Positions 1-7,677 of a stretch of 64,000 bases of DNA are shown here, one piece after another; the stretch's first letter is position 1, and every line of letters begins with the position of its first letter. Origin of the DNA: Fodinibacter luteus (GTDB lineage Bacteria; Actinomycetota; Actinomycetes; Actinomycetales; Dermatophilaceae). The notes beneath the pieces were generated by a model. The model was given only the letters and a program-made list of their open reading frames with translations. It made no database searches and had not been told where the DNA came from. Made by a program: the position numbers and the translations under genes. The stretch covers positions 19,355 to 83,354 of the forward strand of contig NZ_BAABGM010000026.1 in NCBI RefSeq assembly GCF_039541575.1. Direction: 5' to 3'.

Positions 1-144
1 CGCGGAGCAGCCCGCGGCGGCCGACCCGCAACGGTCGCCCTCGTCCGCGTGCGCGGACGTCGTGGTCCGCGAGGACAGCCACGGACTGTCCGCCGCCCCG
101 GCGGGGTCCCTGCTCCGTGGAACCGTGCACCCCTGCGTTGACAG
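1..144. other. window edge, no gene called
   Basis: This stretch precedes the first promoter. Plus-strand frame 2 stays open from the edge to a TGA at 146-148 and could be the 3' end of an upstream gene, but it shows no motif I recognise, so I make no call. Confidence 0.3.
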
Positions 145-167
145 GTGACCAATAGGTCACCTATTGT
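138..167 (+). promoter_or_regulatory. ArsR-family promoter with overlapping palindromic operator
   Basis: A consensus -35 TTGACA lies at 138-143 and a -10-like TATTGT at 162-167, with an 18-nt spacer. The spacer is occupied by a perfect 8-bp inverted repeat, AGGTGACC-AATA-GGTCACCT (143-162). Transcription would start near 174-175, exactly at an in-frame GTG, so the message is probably leaderless. The position suggests autorepression by the ArsR-type protein encoded immediately downstream; that is inference. Confidence 0.7.
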
Positions 168-174
168 TCGTCGG

Positions 175-486
175 GTGGATGCGGTGTTCAAGGCCCTCGC
201 GGACCCGACCCGACGCGATCTGCTCGACGCGTTGTTCGTCGAGGACGGTCAGTCGCTGACAGCGCTGGAGCAACGGGTCCCGATGAGCCGGTTCGGGGTC
301 ATGAAGCACCTCAAGGTCCTCGAGGAGGCCGGTCTCGTGGTCACCCGTAGACAGGGCAGGGAGAAGCTGCACCACCTCAACCCCGTCCCCATCCGCCTCA
401 TCCACGACCGCTGGGTGAGCAAGTACGCCGAGCCGTGGGCCTCGGCCCTGGTCGAGCTCAAGTCACACCTGGAGGACACGCCATGA
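175..486 (+). CDS. ArsR-family winged-helix transcriptional regulator
   Basis: This is a small dimeric DNA-binding repressor of the ArsR type. The N-terminus VFKALADPTRR is the family signature, and the helix-turn-helix runs through roughly residues 27-60 (SRFGVMKHLKVLEEAGLV), followed by the wing with RRQGREKLH. I chose GTG 175 because the promoter places the transcription start there and homologues begin at this VDAVFKAL sequence; GTG 145 lies inside the operator palindrome. No CxC metal site is visible, so it is not an arsenic or cadmium sensor of the classical type. Its stop overlaps the ATG of the SRPBCC gene, a very common pairing in which the regulator controls an AHSA1-like protein of unknown ligand. 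Confidence 0.88.
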   Translation: MDAVFKALADPTRRDLLDALFVEDGQSLTALEQRVPMSRFGVMKHLKVLEEAGLVVTRRQGREKLHHLNPVPIRLIHDRWVSKYAEPWASALVELKSHLEDTP

Positions 487-992
487 CCAACCCCGACGTC
501 CCCGTCTCGTTCGCACGCGGCACGGCCCCGGTCGCGGACACCGCGGTGTTCGAGATCTTCATCAAGACCACACCCAGCCGGCTCTGGGAGGCCATCACCG
601 ACCCGCAGACGCGCGCGAAGTACAGCTTCGGGGTCCAGACGCACTCGGACTGGACCGCCGGGTCGACGTACGAGTCCGGCATCCCCGGCGCCGTCGACAT
701 CGCGGGCGGGGAGAACCTCGTGGTCGACCCACCGCGGCTGCTGGTGCAGACGTTCCAGGCGCGGTGGAGCGAGGAGGTGCTGGCGCAGGGCACCACCCGG
801 GTGACCTGGGAGATCGAGCAGGTCGGCGACTCCTGCCGACTCACCGTCGTTCACGACCAGCTGCCGGCCAGCGCCAACGCCGAGCTCTACGGAGGCTGGC
901 CGATGATTCTCTCTGGCCTCAAGACCCTGCTCGAGACCGGCAAGCTGCTGACCACGCCCGGGTCCCTGATGTACAGCCCCGCGCAGGCATAG
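483..992 (+). CDS. SRPBCC / AHSA1-like domain protein
   Basis: The protein has 169 residues and one START-like hydrophobic-cavity fold of the Activator of Hsp90 ATPase homologue 1 (AHSA1) type. Typical strings are a first strand VFEIFIKTTPSRLWEAITD, the central WTAGSTYE and a C-terminal helix GGWPMILSGLKTLLETG. ATG 483 overlaps the regulator stop by 4 nt (ATGA), so the two are translationally coupled. A longer in-frame opening upstream would run inside the regulator gene and is rejected. Family members bind small hydrophobic ligands or act as stress proteins, and the substrate cannot be read from sequence. Confidence 0.85.
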   Translation: MTNPDVPVSFARGTAPVADTAVFEIFIKTTPSRLWEAITDPQTRAKYSFGVQTHSDWTAGSTYESGIPGAVDIAGGENLVVDPPRLLVQTFQARWSEEVLAQGTTRVTWEIEQVGDSCRLTVVHDQLPASANAELYGGWPMILSGLKTLLETGKLLTTPGSLMYSPAQA

Positions 993-1436
993 GCCGGGAA
1001 GGACCATCACGCCTTGGCGAACCGCGTGCTGCTCCACGGAGCGGTCGGCGGTGCTGGACGCGACTTCCCGACCGGCGACCGAAGACTGGCTTGAGGGGCC
1101 GGCCCGACCCGCGTCACCGAGCTGTTCGGGTGGCAGCGCTGACACAGTGCATCGCGCGGATCTGCCACGGGCAGCGCCCACGCTCAGACCGCGAGCGCCG
1201 ATCCGAGACCACGGCCGATGGGTCCAACGCGCGATGCCGGCTCCCCAGCCACCGCGCCGACGCGCCGGAGCCGTCAAGCTGCAGCGCCCGACCGGACGAA
1301 CGACCTCGACGGCAAACAGGCGCCGGCGCACACTCCAAGACGCCGACCCCGACCCCTTGGCAACAGAACGGGAGCCGCAGTGACGCAACTGTCACCAGCA
1401 TTCAACGATTCGCCGAGGGCCAGTCAGCCGTCTGAC
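993..1436. other. intergenic stretch, nothing recognised
   Basis: Only overlapping Arg/Pro/Ala-rich frames of the kind produced by high GC are present, with no ribosome-binding site or family motif. It lies between convergent genes. No convincing terminator hairpin or RNA gene was seen. Confidence 0.4.
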
Positions 1437-1727
1437 CTATGTCTGATGCTTCGGTCCCTTGGGGCCGTGGTGGCCCGGGGCTGCCGGGTCCACCTGAACG
1501 TGCGCGGCGATGTCCTGCCGCTCCGTGACGAAGTAGAACTGTCCACCGGTGTCGTTCAACACGACTTGTCCGCCGTCACGGAACATGTGGGCCAGCGCCG
1601 TCAGTTCCTGCGCCGTGACGAAGATCTGGTGGGCTGAGCTGTCACCCTCCAGGCCGTAGTAGAGAAACCCCTGCTTGTCCACGATGTTGAATCCGAGCGA
1701 GTACCAGGTGATGTTGGTGGTCGGCAT
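1437..1727 (-). CDS. conserved-looking hypothetical protein, 96 aa
   Basis: I do not recognise the family. It is a small soluble protein without signal peptide or membrane segment. The sequence is balanced and non-repetitive (SLGFNIVDKQGFLYYGLEG near the start, GGQVVLNDTGGQFYFVTER in the middle) and ends in a Gly/Pro/His/Lys tail. The ATG is preceded by an excellent Shine-Dalgarno, AAGGAGG, at 7-nt spacing, which is the main reason to call it real. It stands alone, with long non-coding flanks. Confidence 0.7.
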   Translation of the reverse strand: MPTTNITWYSLGFNIVDKQGFLYYGLEGDSSAHQIFVTAQELTALAHMFRDGGQVVLNDTGGQFYFVTERQDIAAHVQVDPAAPGHHGPKGPKHQT

Positions 1728-2041
1728 GACGCCTCCTTCAGGGGTACATCCGGATTACCCTCACGCTAGACCCGCCCAGCGAAGTCGGCATCCGGCGGCG
1801 GGCCGGCCGGCAACGTCTGCTCGGCATGGCGTCGGGCCGCATGCGGCGCAGTGAGTCCGACTGTGGTCAGGCCCCGCCCGCTGGCGGCTTGTGACGCGGA
1901 TGGGTTCGACGGCGCTCCCTCCGCCGCCACCACCGGCAGCGGCGGTGTGCCTTCCACGCGCCTGTCTGCCGGGGAGCCAGCCGACGCACTTGGCCCGTAC
2001 CGATCGCGTCCAGGAAGACCAATCCTTCTTACGCTGGACGG
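1728..2041. other. intergenic stretch, nothing recognised
   Basis: This is the upstream region of the 96-aa minus-strand gene. Competing frames are Pro/Arg/Ala-rich and have no family motif. The adjoining 2042-2354 likewise lacks a convincing gene apart from one weak small membrane frame. Confidence 0.35.
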
Positions 2042-2251
2042 ATGGACTTTGGGGTGGTGGTGATCACCGGCGGTATCCTGATCGGCGGCTTCGCACTTGG
2101 CATGCTGTTGAGCGTGCTGCGACCGTGCGACGACGAGGCAGCGGCGGCGCACCGTCACCTGGCAAGGCGGGCCCTAGTGTGGCTCCCGGACGGACCCCAG
2201 TCGAACCAGGTCCCCGAACAGCCGAAATCCGGCTCCGGCTTGCCCCGGTAG
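2042..2251 (+). CDS. possible small single-pass membrane protein, 69 aa
   Basis: The N-terminal 25 residues form one good transmembrane helix (VVVITGGILIGGFALGMLLS) followed by a basic then Pro-rich tail. There is only a weak purine-rich GGACGG before the ATG and no recognised family. It lies in a decaying region next to a broken hydrolase gene, so it may be a remnant or chance frame. Confidence 0.3.
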   Translation: MDFGVVVITGGILIGGFALGMLLSVLRPCDDEAAAAHRHLARRALVWLPDGPQSNQVPEQPKSGSGLPR

Positions 2252-2354
2252 TGGTGAACCCGCAAGGGCCGTCACCGGGACTCGTGGGTGGCGCAGACCC
2301 GGTTCGAGGTCGCCGTCGACCGCATCGATACCCAGTAGGCGTCGATCACACGCC

Positions 2355-2757
2355 CGTCGAGACAACTTCCTGCCCAAGGTACTGGCCAACCACACCTTCG
2401 ATGCCAACACCGTGCTGGTCGGCCACTCCGGCGGGGCAGCGCTGCTGCTGGCGCTCCTTGAGCACATCGACACCAGGGTGGGTCAGGCCATCCTCGTCGC
2501 CGGGTAGTGCACCCCGCCCACCACCACTGAGGACGAACCCGTGCTCCAGCAGGACTACGACTGGGCGGCGATCCGGGCCCATGTGCGTGACCTGTACTTC
2601 ATCAACCCGCGAGGACCCGTACGGCTGCGACGACATGCAAGGTCGGGCCATGTTCGACCGGCTCGGCGGCACCCAGATCGTCCGCGACGACGGCCACTTC
2701 GGAGACATCGACCAGCCCTATGAGTCGTCCGAACTCCTCGACCGGCTGATCGACTGA
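2355..2757 (+). pseudogene. decayed RBBP9/YdeN-type serine hydrolase
   Basis: The remnant of an alpha/beta hydrolase of the RBBP9/YdeN family is readable across two frames. The nucleophile motif VLVGHSGGAALLLALLEH (GxSxG) is followed by a nonsense TAG near 2505, where TAC (Tyr) would continue the alignment to CTPPTTTEDE. A 1-nt insertion or 2-nt deletion near 2607 shifts the frame between YFINPR and EDPYGCDD. The C-terminus carries the catalytic Asp region and His (RDDGHFGDI). The N-terminal third, with the first strand and oxyanion loop, is missing or unrecognisable. Confidence 0.72.
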
Positions 2758-2778
2758 CCCCTGCGCGCCTGTGGCGGG

Positions 2779-2801
2779 AAGGCCCGCGTTGACCGGGCCT
2801 T
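2779..2801. terminator. hairpin between convergent transcripts
   Basis: The 8-bp stem AAGGCCCG (2779-2786) pairs with CGGGCCTT (2794-2801) around a 7-nt loop, and TTCC follows. It sits between the hydrolase remnant and the convergent haloperoxidase-like gene, where it could terminate either transcript. Confidence 0.5.
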
Positions 2802-2830
2802 TCCGTCATGGGCCGTTCAGCTTGTGGTTG

Positions 2831-4174
2831 TCACGTGCCCACTGGCTGGAAGTAGTTCGCGGCCCCGTAGTTGGCCACGTTCCGGCCGAGCAACTGGCCG
2901 GCGACGTCCCCACTGCGGTAGTGCAGGCCAGCCCAGATCCGTGCCTCGATGAGCTCGGACAGCGGCTGCGAGAACGTGTCGAACGTACGCACAGCAGGTC
3001 CTCCGGGGTTCGCGAAGGTGCTCGTGACCTCGAACGGCCCACCCACCGGGTCATCGCCGAAGAACATCCGCAGCACGGTGATGTGTGCGGCGTCGAGGCA
3101 GTTGTGGCCTGAGGTCCACTCGGGATACGGGGCAGTGATCAGCGCCGTCCAGTCCCCGTCGGGTTCCGTGTCGGGGTTGTCGTCCGCCAGCGCTCGTGGA
3201 ATCGCGTTCCACGGCCGCCAGAAGTCGAAGTGGTACTTGTCGTTCCAGCAGTTGATCGCCGCGTCCGCGCCGCTGAGGCTCTGCAGCGCTAGGAGCCTGG
3301 CGCTGTCGGCGGCGTCGAGACCGGTGCGTGCGATCAGCTGCCGGGCGACCTCGTTCCAGCTGTGAACCGGGGCGCTCTGCCACCACTTGGCCCTGTACGT
3401 CTGCTCCTCAGTGCGGGTGGAGCCGGTGGCCCGGCCCAGGGCCTTGACCTCGTTGAACTCCGCCGCCCACTGGGCGCTGTCGAGCGCCGGCGGTGGCGCC
3501 GAGCGGAACTGCGAGGAGCTCTGGATCAGGAACGGCCTCACGTTGCCCGCCCACGGGGTCGGGTCAAGAGCCGGCACGCCGCCAGGCGCGAGCGGCTGCC
3601 AGTGCCCGGGTGCGGGGTCCGACACCCACGCAGACGGCCCGAACCGCCCATCGCCCTCCCTCGCCTCGAGCATTGCCCTCGCCGCTGCGTGCCCCACCGT
3701 GATGCCCTGCCTCCTGAACGAGCTGTCGTCGATCGCATCGAGCGAGGCTGCGTACGCGGTGGCCAGGGCGCTCAGCAGCCCGGCGCGACCGGGGAAGGGT
3801 GCCCTTTCCGGTGCCGTCGTGACGAGCCCGGCGAGCACGTCGTAGGCGGCTGTTGCGACGGCGGCGTCGATGGACGCCCTGGCGCCGGTGCGCGTGTCGA
3901 GCAGGTACGGGCGGTGCTCCTTCGGCCCGATCGCGTTGACCGCGTCGTACACCGCGCCTTGGACCATGCCCATGTTGATCGAGAACGCCGGCGGGGCGCC
4001 TCCGTTGGGTCCCGGGACGGCGCCGAGCGTCGTCGCCGCAACCTGGTTCCAATGAGTCACCTCGCTGGCATCGGTCCCCACGGGTGGGGCCGCCGTCGCG
4101 CTGGACACACCGAGTGCGCCCAAGAGCGCGCCCACGGCCACCGTGATGACCGCGACAGATCGACTACGTAACAT
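2831..4174 (-). CDS. secreted vanadium-dependent haloperoxidase / PAP2-superfamily protein
   Basis: The protein has 447 residues. A Sec signal peptide (about residues 1-28: positive MLRSRS, hydrophobic core, cleavage after ATA or TAA) precedes an all-helical PAP2/vanadate-haloperoxidase domain. The oxyanion-binding motifs are visible: KYHFDFWRPWNAI (Lys and Arg), PEWTSGHN (SGH) and ARIWAGLHYRSGD (Arg, His, Asp). Family members oxidise halides with hydrogen peroxide using vanadate, or act as phosphatases. Sequence alone does not separate the two, but the domain size and KxxxxxRP motif favour the haloperoxidase branch. AAGGAGAG precedes the ATG. The gene appears to be transcribed alone. Confidence 0.85.
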   Translation of the reverse strand: MLRSRSVAVITVAVGALLGALGVSSATAAPPVGTDASEVTHWNQVAATTLGAVPGPNGGAPPAFSINMGMVQGAVYDAVNAIGPKEHRPYLLDTRTGARASIDAAVATAAYDVLAGLVTTAPERAPFPGRAGLLSALATAYAASLDAIDDSSFRRQGITVGHAAARAMLEAREGDGRFGPSAWVSDPAPGHWQPLAPGGVPALDPTPWAGNVRPFLIQSSSQFRSAPPPALDSAQWAAEFNEVKALGRATGSTRTEEQTYRAKWWQSAPVHSWNEVARQLIARTGLDAADSARLLALQSLSGADAAINCWNDKYHFDFWRPWNAIPRALADDNPDTEPDGDWTALITAPYPEWTSGHNCLDAAHITVLRMFFGDDPVGGPFEVTSTFANPGGPAVRTFDTFSQPLSELIEARIWAGLHYRSGDVAGQLLGRNVANYGAANYFQPVGT

Positions 4175-4599
4175 GGTTCTCTCCTTGCCTGGGATCGGCC
4201 CGGAGCTCGTTGGTCACGTCGTGTCGTGTCGTGTCGCGTCGCGTCGAATCGTCAGGAGGACCATCGGTGCGGCCCGACTGCCGAGCAGCAGCCGCATCCA
4301 TCCAGTGGGGCACTCGGCCGGCGGCCCGTCCATAGCCCAACTGAGCCATTGCGCCAGGCGGGTCCACCCCCTCGTCACCACAGCGAACGACCCCGCGCCC
4401 GACATCCACACCACAGGACGACCCCGAGCTCACCTCGCCAAACCCCGCGGCGACAGGCGGCTGCTAGTGACGAAGGTCGGGGGGTCGCCCTCGAGCCGAT
4501 GCGCGCGCGATCCGGTGGTGACAGGGGAGCCGACCACGAAGCAGGCAACAAGCATTGAACGCCCGGGGTTGAGTTCTCCTGTCCCGGTTCGGGACCTGG
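4175..4599. other. intergenic region with short GTCGT/GTCGC repeats
   Basis: No gene is supported. At about 4213-4248 the sequence consists of alternating GTCGT and GTCGC pentamers just upstream of the haloperoxidase-like gene, probably a slippage tract in its leader. The remainder has no recognisable signal. Confidence 0.45.
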
Positions 4600-5241
4600 T
4601 CAAGCAGGGCGGCAAACCAGGAGCCGGAAGGGGGCGGAGCCCTGCATGGTGCGTTGCTCGACCGAAAGGCCGGCCGTCGCGAGTGCAGCCACGACGTCGC
4701 TCACGGGCCGCACCGTGAAGGTGTACTTGGTGAACGCCTGCCGTGACATCCATTCCGGGTCGGCGATCCCCAGGACCCCTCTCCCTGAGGGTGCAAGCAC
4801 TCGGCGCAGCTCGGCGAAGGCCGATGGCAGGTCCTGGACGAAATAGACGGTGTTGACGCTGATCCACCCATCCAGGGCACCATCCGTGAAGGGCAGCGAC
4901 TCCATCCCCGCCTCGTGCAATGCCAGGCGCCCGGCTGCTACCTGCTCGCGGTGCGCCTTACGTGCCCGGTCCAGCATGTCCTTCGACGGCTCGATGCCGT
5001 GGACCCGCCCGCCGTCGCGGGTTTGGTCGAGCAACAGGTCGAGCCCAAGGCCGCCGCCGAAGCCGATGTCCGCGACCTCCTCCGATCCGGTCAGGTCCAA
5101 GGCCCCGACGGCGGCCGTGATCTCCGTCCCGTTTCCCTTGTCGAGCATCCGCGCCACCAGTGGGCTCAGCGGACCCGACGGCCCGCCGAGCTGGCGACTG
5201 AGCGTGCGGAGCAGGACGTCAGGTACGGGGAGCCTCGGCAT
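4600..5241 (-). CDS. class I SAM-dependent methyltransferase
   Basis: The protein has 213 residues. Motif I VADIGFGGGLGLDLLL binds S-adenosylmethionine. The acidic residue after strand 2 is in GIEPSKDM, and motif II/III regions read ALDGWISVNTVYFVQDLPSAF and LRRVLAPSGRGVLGIADPE. This is the UbiE/Methyltransf_11 class. ATG 5241 is preferred because the conserved part begins just after it and the upstream extension is low-complexity. The acceptor substrate is unknown, and no neighbour suggests one. Confidence 0.8.
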   Translation of the reverse strand: MPRLPVPDVLLRTLSRQLGGPSGPLSPLVARMLDKGNGTEITAAVGALDLTGSEEVADIGFGGGLGLDLLLDQTRDGGRVHGIEPSKDMLDRARKAHREQVAAGRLALHEAGMESLPFTDGALDGWISVNTVYFVQDLPSAFAELRRVLAPSGRGVLGIADPEWMSRQAFTKYTFTVRPVSDVVAALATAGLSVEQRTMQGSAPFRLLVCRPA

Positions 5242-5372
5242 GGTCCGAACTATCGCAGGAGCGCCTCGGCGGGACCAGGCGGCGGGACCAACCTGCACCT
5301 GTCACCGACGACGCACGACGTCCCGCTTGTTCGGCACCTCGCAGGGAGCCGCGGACCTGGTCCGGTAGATGC

Positions 5373-5684
5373 TCAGTCGTTCACGTATCCATTGCAGTTG
5401 GCGAGGTCACCTGCCGTCCCCTGGACGAAGATGACCGCCTCCCCCTGTCGGGTTCCAGGCTGGCCAAGGTGGACATTGACGTGCAGCGGGTGCCGGCGGT
5501 TCTCCGGGAACCCGTCGGCATGGGGCAGCTGGACATACTTCTCGCCGCCGTTGGCAGCGAGCACGACACACTTGCCGTTGCCGAGGACCCTGACGTGCGT
5601 GTGGTCAGCGTGGGCGGCGCTGGCGCCGACGACCATCACAAGCGCGGAGAGAGCGACGCTGGCACAGATGCGGGGGATACTCAT
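5373..5684 (-). CDS. small secreted protein, 103 aa
   Basis: The ATG at 5684 follows an AAAGGA ribosome-binding site. A clear signal peptide (about residues 1-26, ending SAAHA before DHTHV) precedes a mature domain of about 77 residues with two Cys (GKCVVL and LANCNGY) that could form one disulfide, and several His residues. I do not recognise a family, and the function is unknown. Similar short exported proteins occur in soil actinobacteria. Confidence 0.68.
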   Translation of the reverse strand: MSIPRICASVALSALVMVVGASAAHADHTHVRVLGNGKCVVLAANGGEKYVQLPHADGFPENRRHPLHVNVHLGQPGTRQGEAVIFVQGTAGDLANCNGYVND

Positions 5685-5991
5685 AGCGGTCCTTTCGCGG
5701 ACCAGGTCGCCCGAGGGGCCAGATGGTGCCCGGCGCCTGGATTCTTGATGGTCCACCCGCGCAGGACCGACCACAAGCCTTCGCGGAAGCGGCTCCCGGG
5801 ACTCGCCTGGAGCGACGCCGGGTGAGGCTGCGCCCTCGCGCCACACGTCGAGTTGGCGTAACACGCAACAATCCAGCGCGCTCCACGCCCAGCTGCCCGC
5901 GCTGTGACGCACCGCGGCGGCGTCGCGGTTCATGGGGCTCGGGCGGTTGGATCGCGGGAGGCGCTGCGCGCCCGCCGTGACCGCTCGGCCG
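5685..5991. other. intergenic stretch, nothing recognised
   Basis: This lies upstream of the small secreted protein and downstream of the GNAT gene. The frames here are GC-driven and carry no domain or ribosome-binding site. A promoter for the secreted protein is expected but no consensus hexamers stand out. Confidence 0.35.
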
Positions 5992-6642
5992 TCAGGCTGC
6001 TTGGGTCGGAGTCCACACCATGGTCTGCTGGTGCACCCGCTGGCCCTTGTAGCGCACGCCCGGAACGAGCGGGGTGGGGCCGTGCGCGATGAAGCCGGAC
6101 TTCTCGAAGAACCGTGTTGCGCGGGTGTTCTCGACCAGGGTCTGGAGGTGGCAGCCGGGCGAGCCAGCACGGGTGAGCCACTGTTGCCAGCTGGCCATCA
6201 GGTCGTGGGCGGCGCCCGTCCCACGGGCTTGGAGAGCAAGGTTGATGTGCAGGTGCGCGGGCCAGCGGCGGTCCACAGCCTCACCTGAGGCGACCTCACC
6301 GCCGCGCACCTTGGCCTGGAGCACGTCGACCGTGGACCGGAGGAAGAACGGCGCGGACCGGGGCCGGAGCATGACTTTGTGACGGGTGATTGCCTGGGTG
6401 ATCCGCTCGTCCTCACTGCCCAGCAGTGCGGTGTCGGGGCACCCGGTGAGGTATCCGACCAGCTCCCCGTCGGCCTCGGCGAGGAAGAGGGTGTCCGGGC
6501 AGCTGTCGATGTACGGGTCGAGGTACACCATGCGCTCGGATGCCGCGTGCCGCCACAACTCGCCCGTGGGCGAGTCGGCGCCGGCCCTCGTGAACAGGTC
6601 CACGAGGGCGTCCCGGTCGGCCGGCGTGTAGGTCCGGATCAT
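5992..6642 (-). CDS. GNAT-family N-acetyltransferase
   Basis: The protein has 216 residues. The first strand MIRTYTPADRDALVDLF is a typical GNAT opening, and LFLAEADGELVGYLTG is strand 4. The acetyl-CoA loop region is INLALQARGTGAAHDLMASW (the Q/RxxGxG/A motif), and the C-terminal NTRATRFFEKSGF is the standard last helix. An insertion of about 50 residues lies between strand 4 and the CoA loop. ATG 6642 is chosen because homology starts there. The substrate is not predictable. Confidence 0.82.
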   Translation of the reverse strand: MIRTYTPADRDALVDLFTRAGADSPTGELWRHAASERMVYLDPYIDSCPDTLFLAEADGELVGYLTGCPDTALLGSEDERITQAITRHKVMLRPRSAPFFLRSTVDVLQAKVRGGEVASGEAVDRRWPAHLHINLALQARGTGAAHDLMASWQQWLTRAGSPGCHLQTLVENTRATRFFEKSGFIAHGPTPLVPGVRYKGQRVHQQTMVWTPTQAA

Positions 6643-6705
6643 CGTGTGCACCCTACGACCAGACAGGCCCGCGCTCCCACAGGTCAAGGCCGGCGAGGCC
6701 GGCGG

Positions 6706-7677
6706 TCAGGCTGCGCCCCAGGATGACCTTGTGGGGCGGACCGACGTGGTGGCCTGTCGGGCCACTGCGGCCACGCTCTCGGGCATGGGCAGGTAGTGAG
6801 CTGCCGTGTAGCGGTGCTCGTCGCCGGTGAGCACCCACACCGACCCGCGTCGGCTGCCGACCCCCGGGTGGAGCCTGATGCGGTCGCGATCCATGAGGTG
6901 TCGCAGCACGGCGCTGATGACGTCTTCGTGGGTGCACACGACGCTGCCCGTGCCGCGAGCCCGTTCGATGACGTCGAGAGCCTCCAGGGGGCTGTCGTCG
7001 GTCAGGCGCGGCGAGACCTCGACGGAGAGGGACTGTCGCTCGGCGAGGGGAACGACGGCGTCCACGCAGCGCCGCGAGGGGGCGGAGAGCACCCGGTCGA
7101 CCTCGAACAGGGAGGCTAGGCCAGCCAGGGACCGAGCGACGCGTTCGCCCTCGGCGGTCAGGGGCCGCGTGGCGTCGTGGTGCGCCCATCGTTCCCGCGG
7201 GGTCGCCGAGGCCCCTCGAACGAGCAGGACCGGCCGGAGCCGGGGGCCGGAAGGCACCCCGAGCTCGCTGTGCAACCTCGCGGCGAGGGCGAGGGGGACG
7301 GCCCGTTCGCGAGGCTTGGTGAGGGTGAGGGCGGCTTCGGCCAGGCCCAACCACCGAACCGCGTCGACCTCACTGTCGGACCGGAAGGTGTGCGACGTCG
7401 GCGTCGCAGCCCAGAAGTGCGCGGTCTTGGCTTCGCCGGAACGGGTCAGGTAGTGCAGGCTGGGCAGTGCCCAGCTCAACTGGCAGCTGATCCCGGTCTC
7501 CTCGCGCAGCTCCCGCACGGCGCAGGCGCGAGCCGACTCGCCAGGCTGCGTGTTGCCCTTGGCGATGGCCCAGTCCTGTTGCTTGCGACGGTGCACGAGC
7601 AGCACCTCGGGGTTGTCGTCGCACCCGAGCCGCCACGGCAGCACGCCGGCGCTGACCCTGGGGAACGAGGCAATCAT
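6706..7677 (-). CDS. NUDIX hydrolase fused to degenerate histidine-phosphatase domain (MutT1-like)
   Basis: The protein has 323 residues. The N-terminal NUDIX domain has an intact box (GNTQPGESA, then RELREETGI), expected to hydrolyse (d)NTPs or diadenosine polyphosphates. The C-terminal half resembles the histidine-phosphatase domain of mycobacterial MutT1 (RPVLLVRGASATPRERW, TRPLTAEGERVA, later CTHEDVI). The RHG/RHA triad reads RGA, so the phosphohistidine residue is missing while the second His is kept. The second step, 8-oxo-dGDP to dGMP in MutT1, may therefore be lost. Its ATG overlaps the stop of the upstream ABC exporter gene by 4 nt. Confidence 0.82.
   Translation of the reverse strand: MIASFPRVSAGVLPWRLGCDDNPEVLLVHRRKQQDWAIAKGNTQPGESARACAVRELREETGISCQLSWALPSLHYLTRSGEAKTAHFWAATPTSHTFRSDSEVDAVRWLGLAEAALTLTKPRERAVPLALAARLHSELGVPSGPRLRPVLLVRGASATPRERWAHHDATRPLTAEGERVARSLAGLASLFEVDRVLSAPSRRCVDAVVPLAERQSLSVEVSPRLTDDSPLEALDVIERARGTGSVVCTHEDVISAVLRHLMDRDRIRLHPGVGSRRGSVWVLTGDEHRYTAAHYLPMPESVAAVARQATTSVRPTRSSWGAA

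Noticed and set aside
993..1436. Plus-strand frames between the SRPBCC gene and the 96-aa gene
   Set aside because: Composition is Arg/Pro/Ala-rich with no ribosome-binding site or recognisable motif.
2831..4174. Vanadium-haloperoxidase-like gene as a member of the oxidase regulon
   Set aside because: It lacks the CCAAAAGG promoter module and is 21 kb distant with unrelated neighbours.
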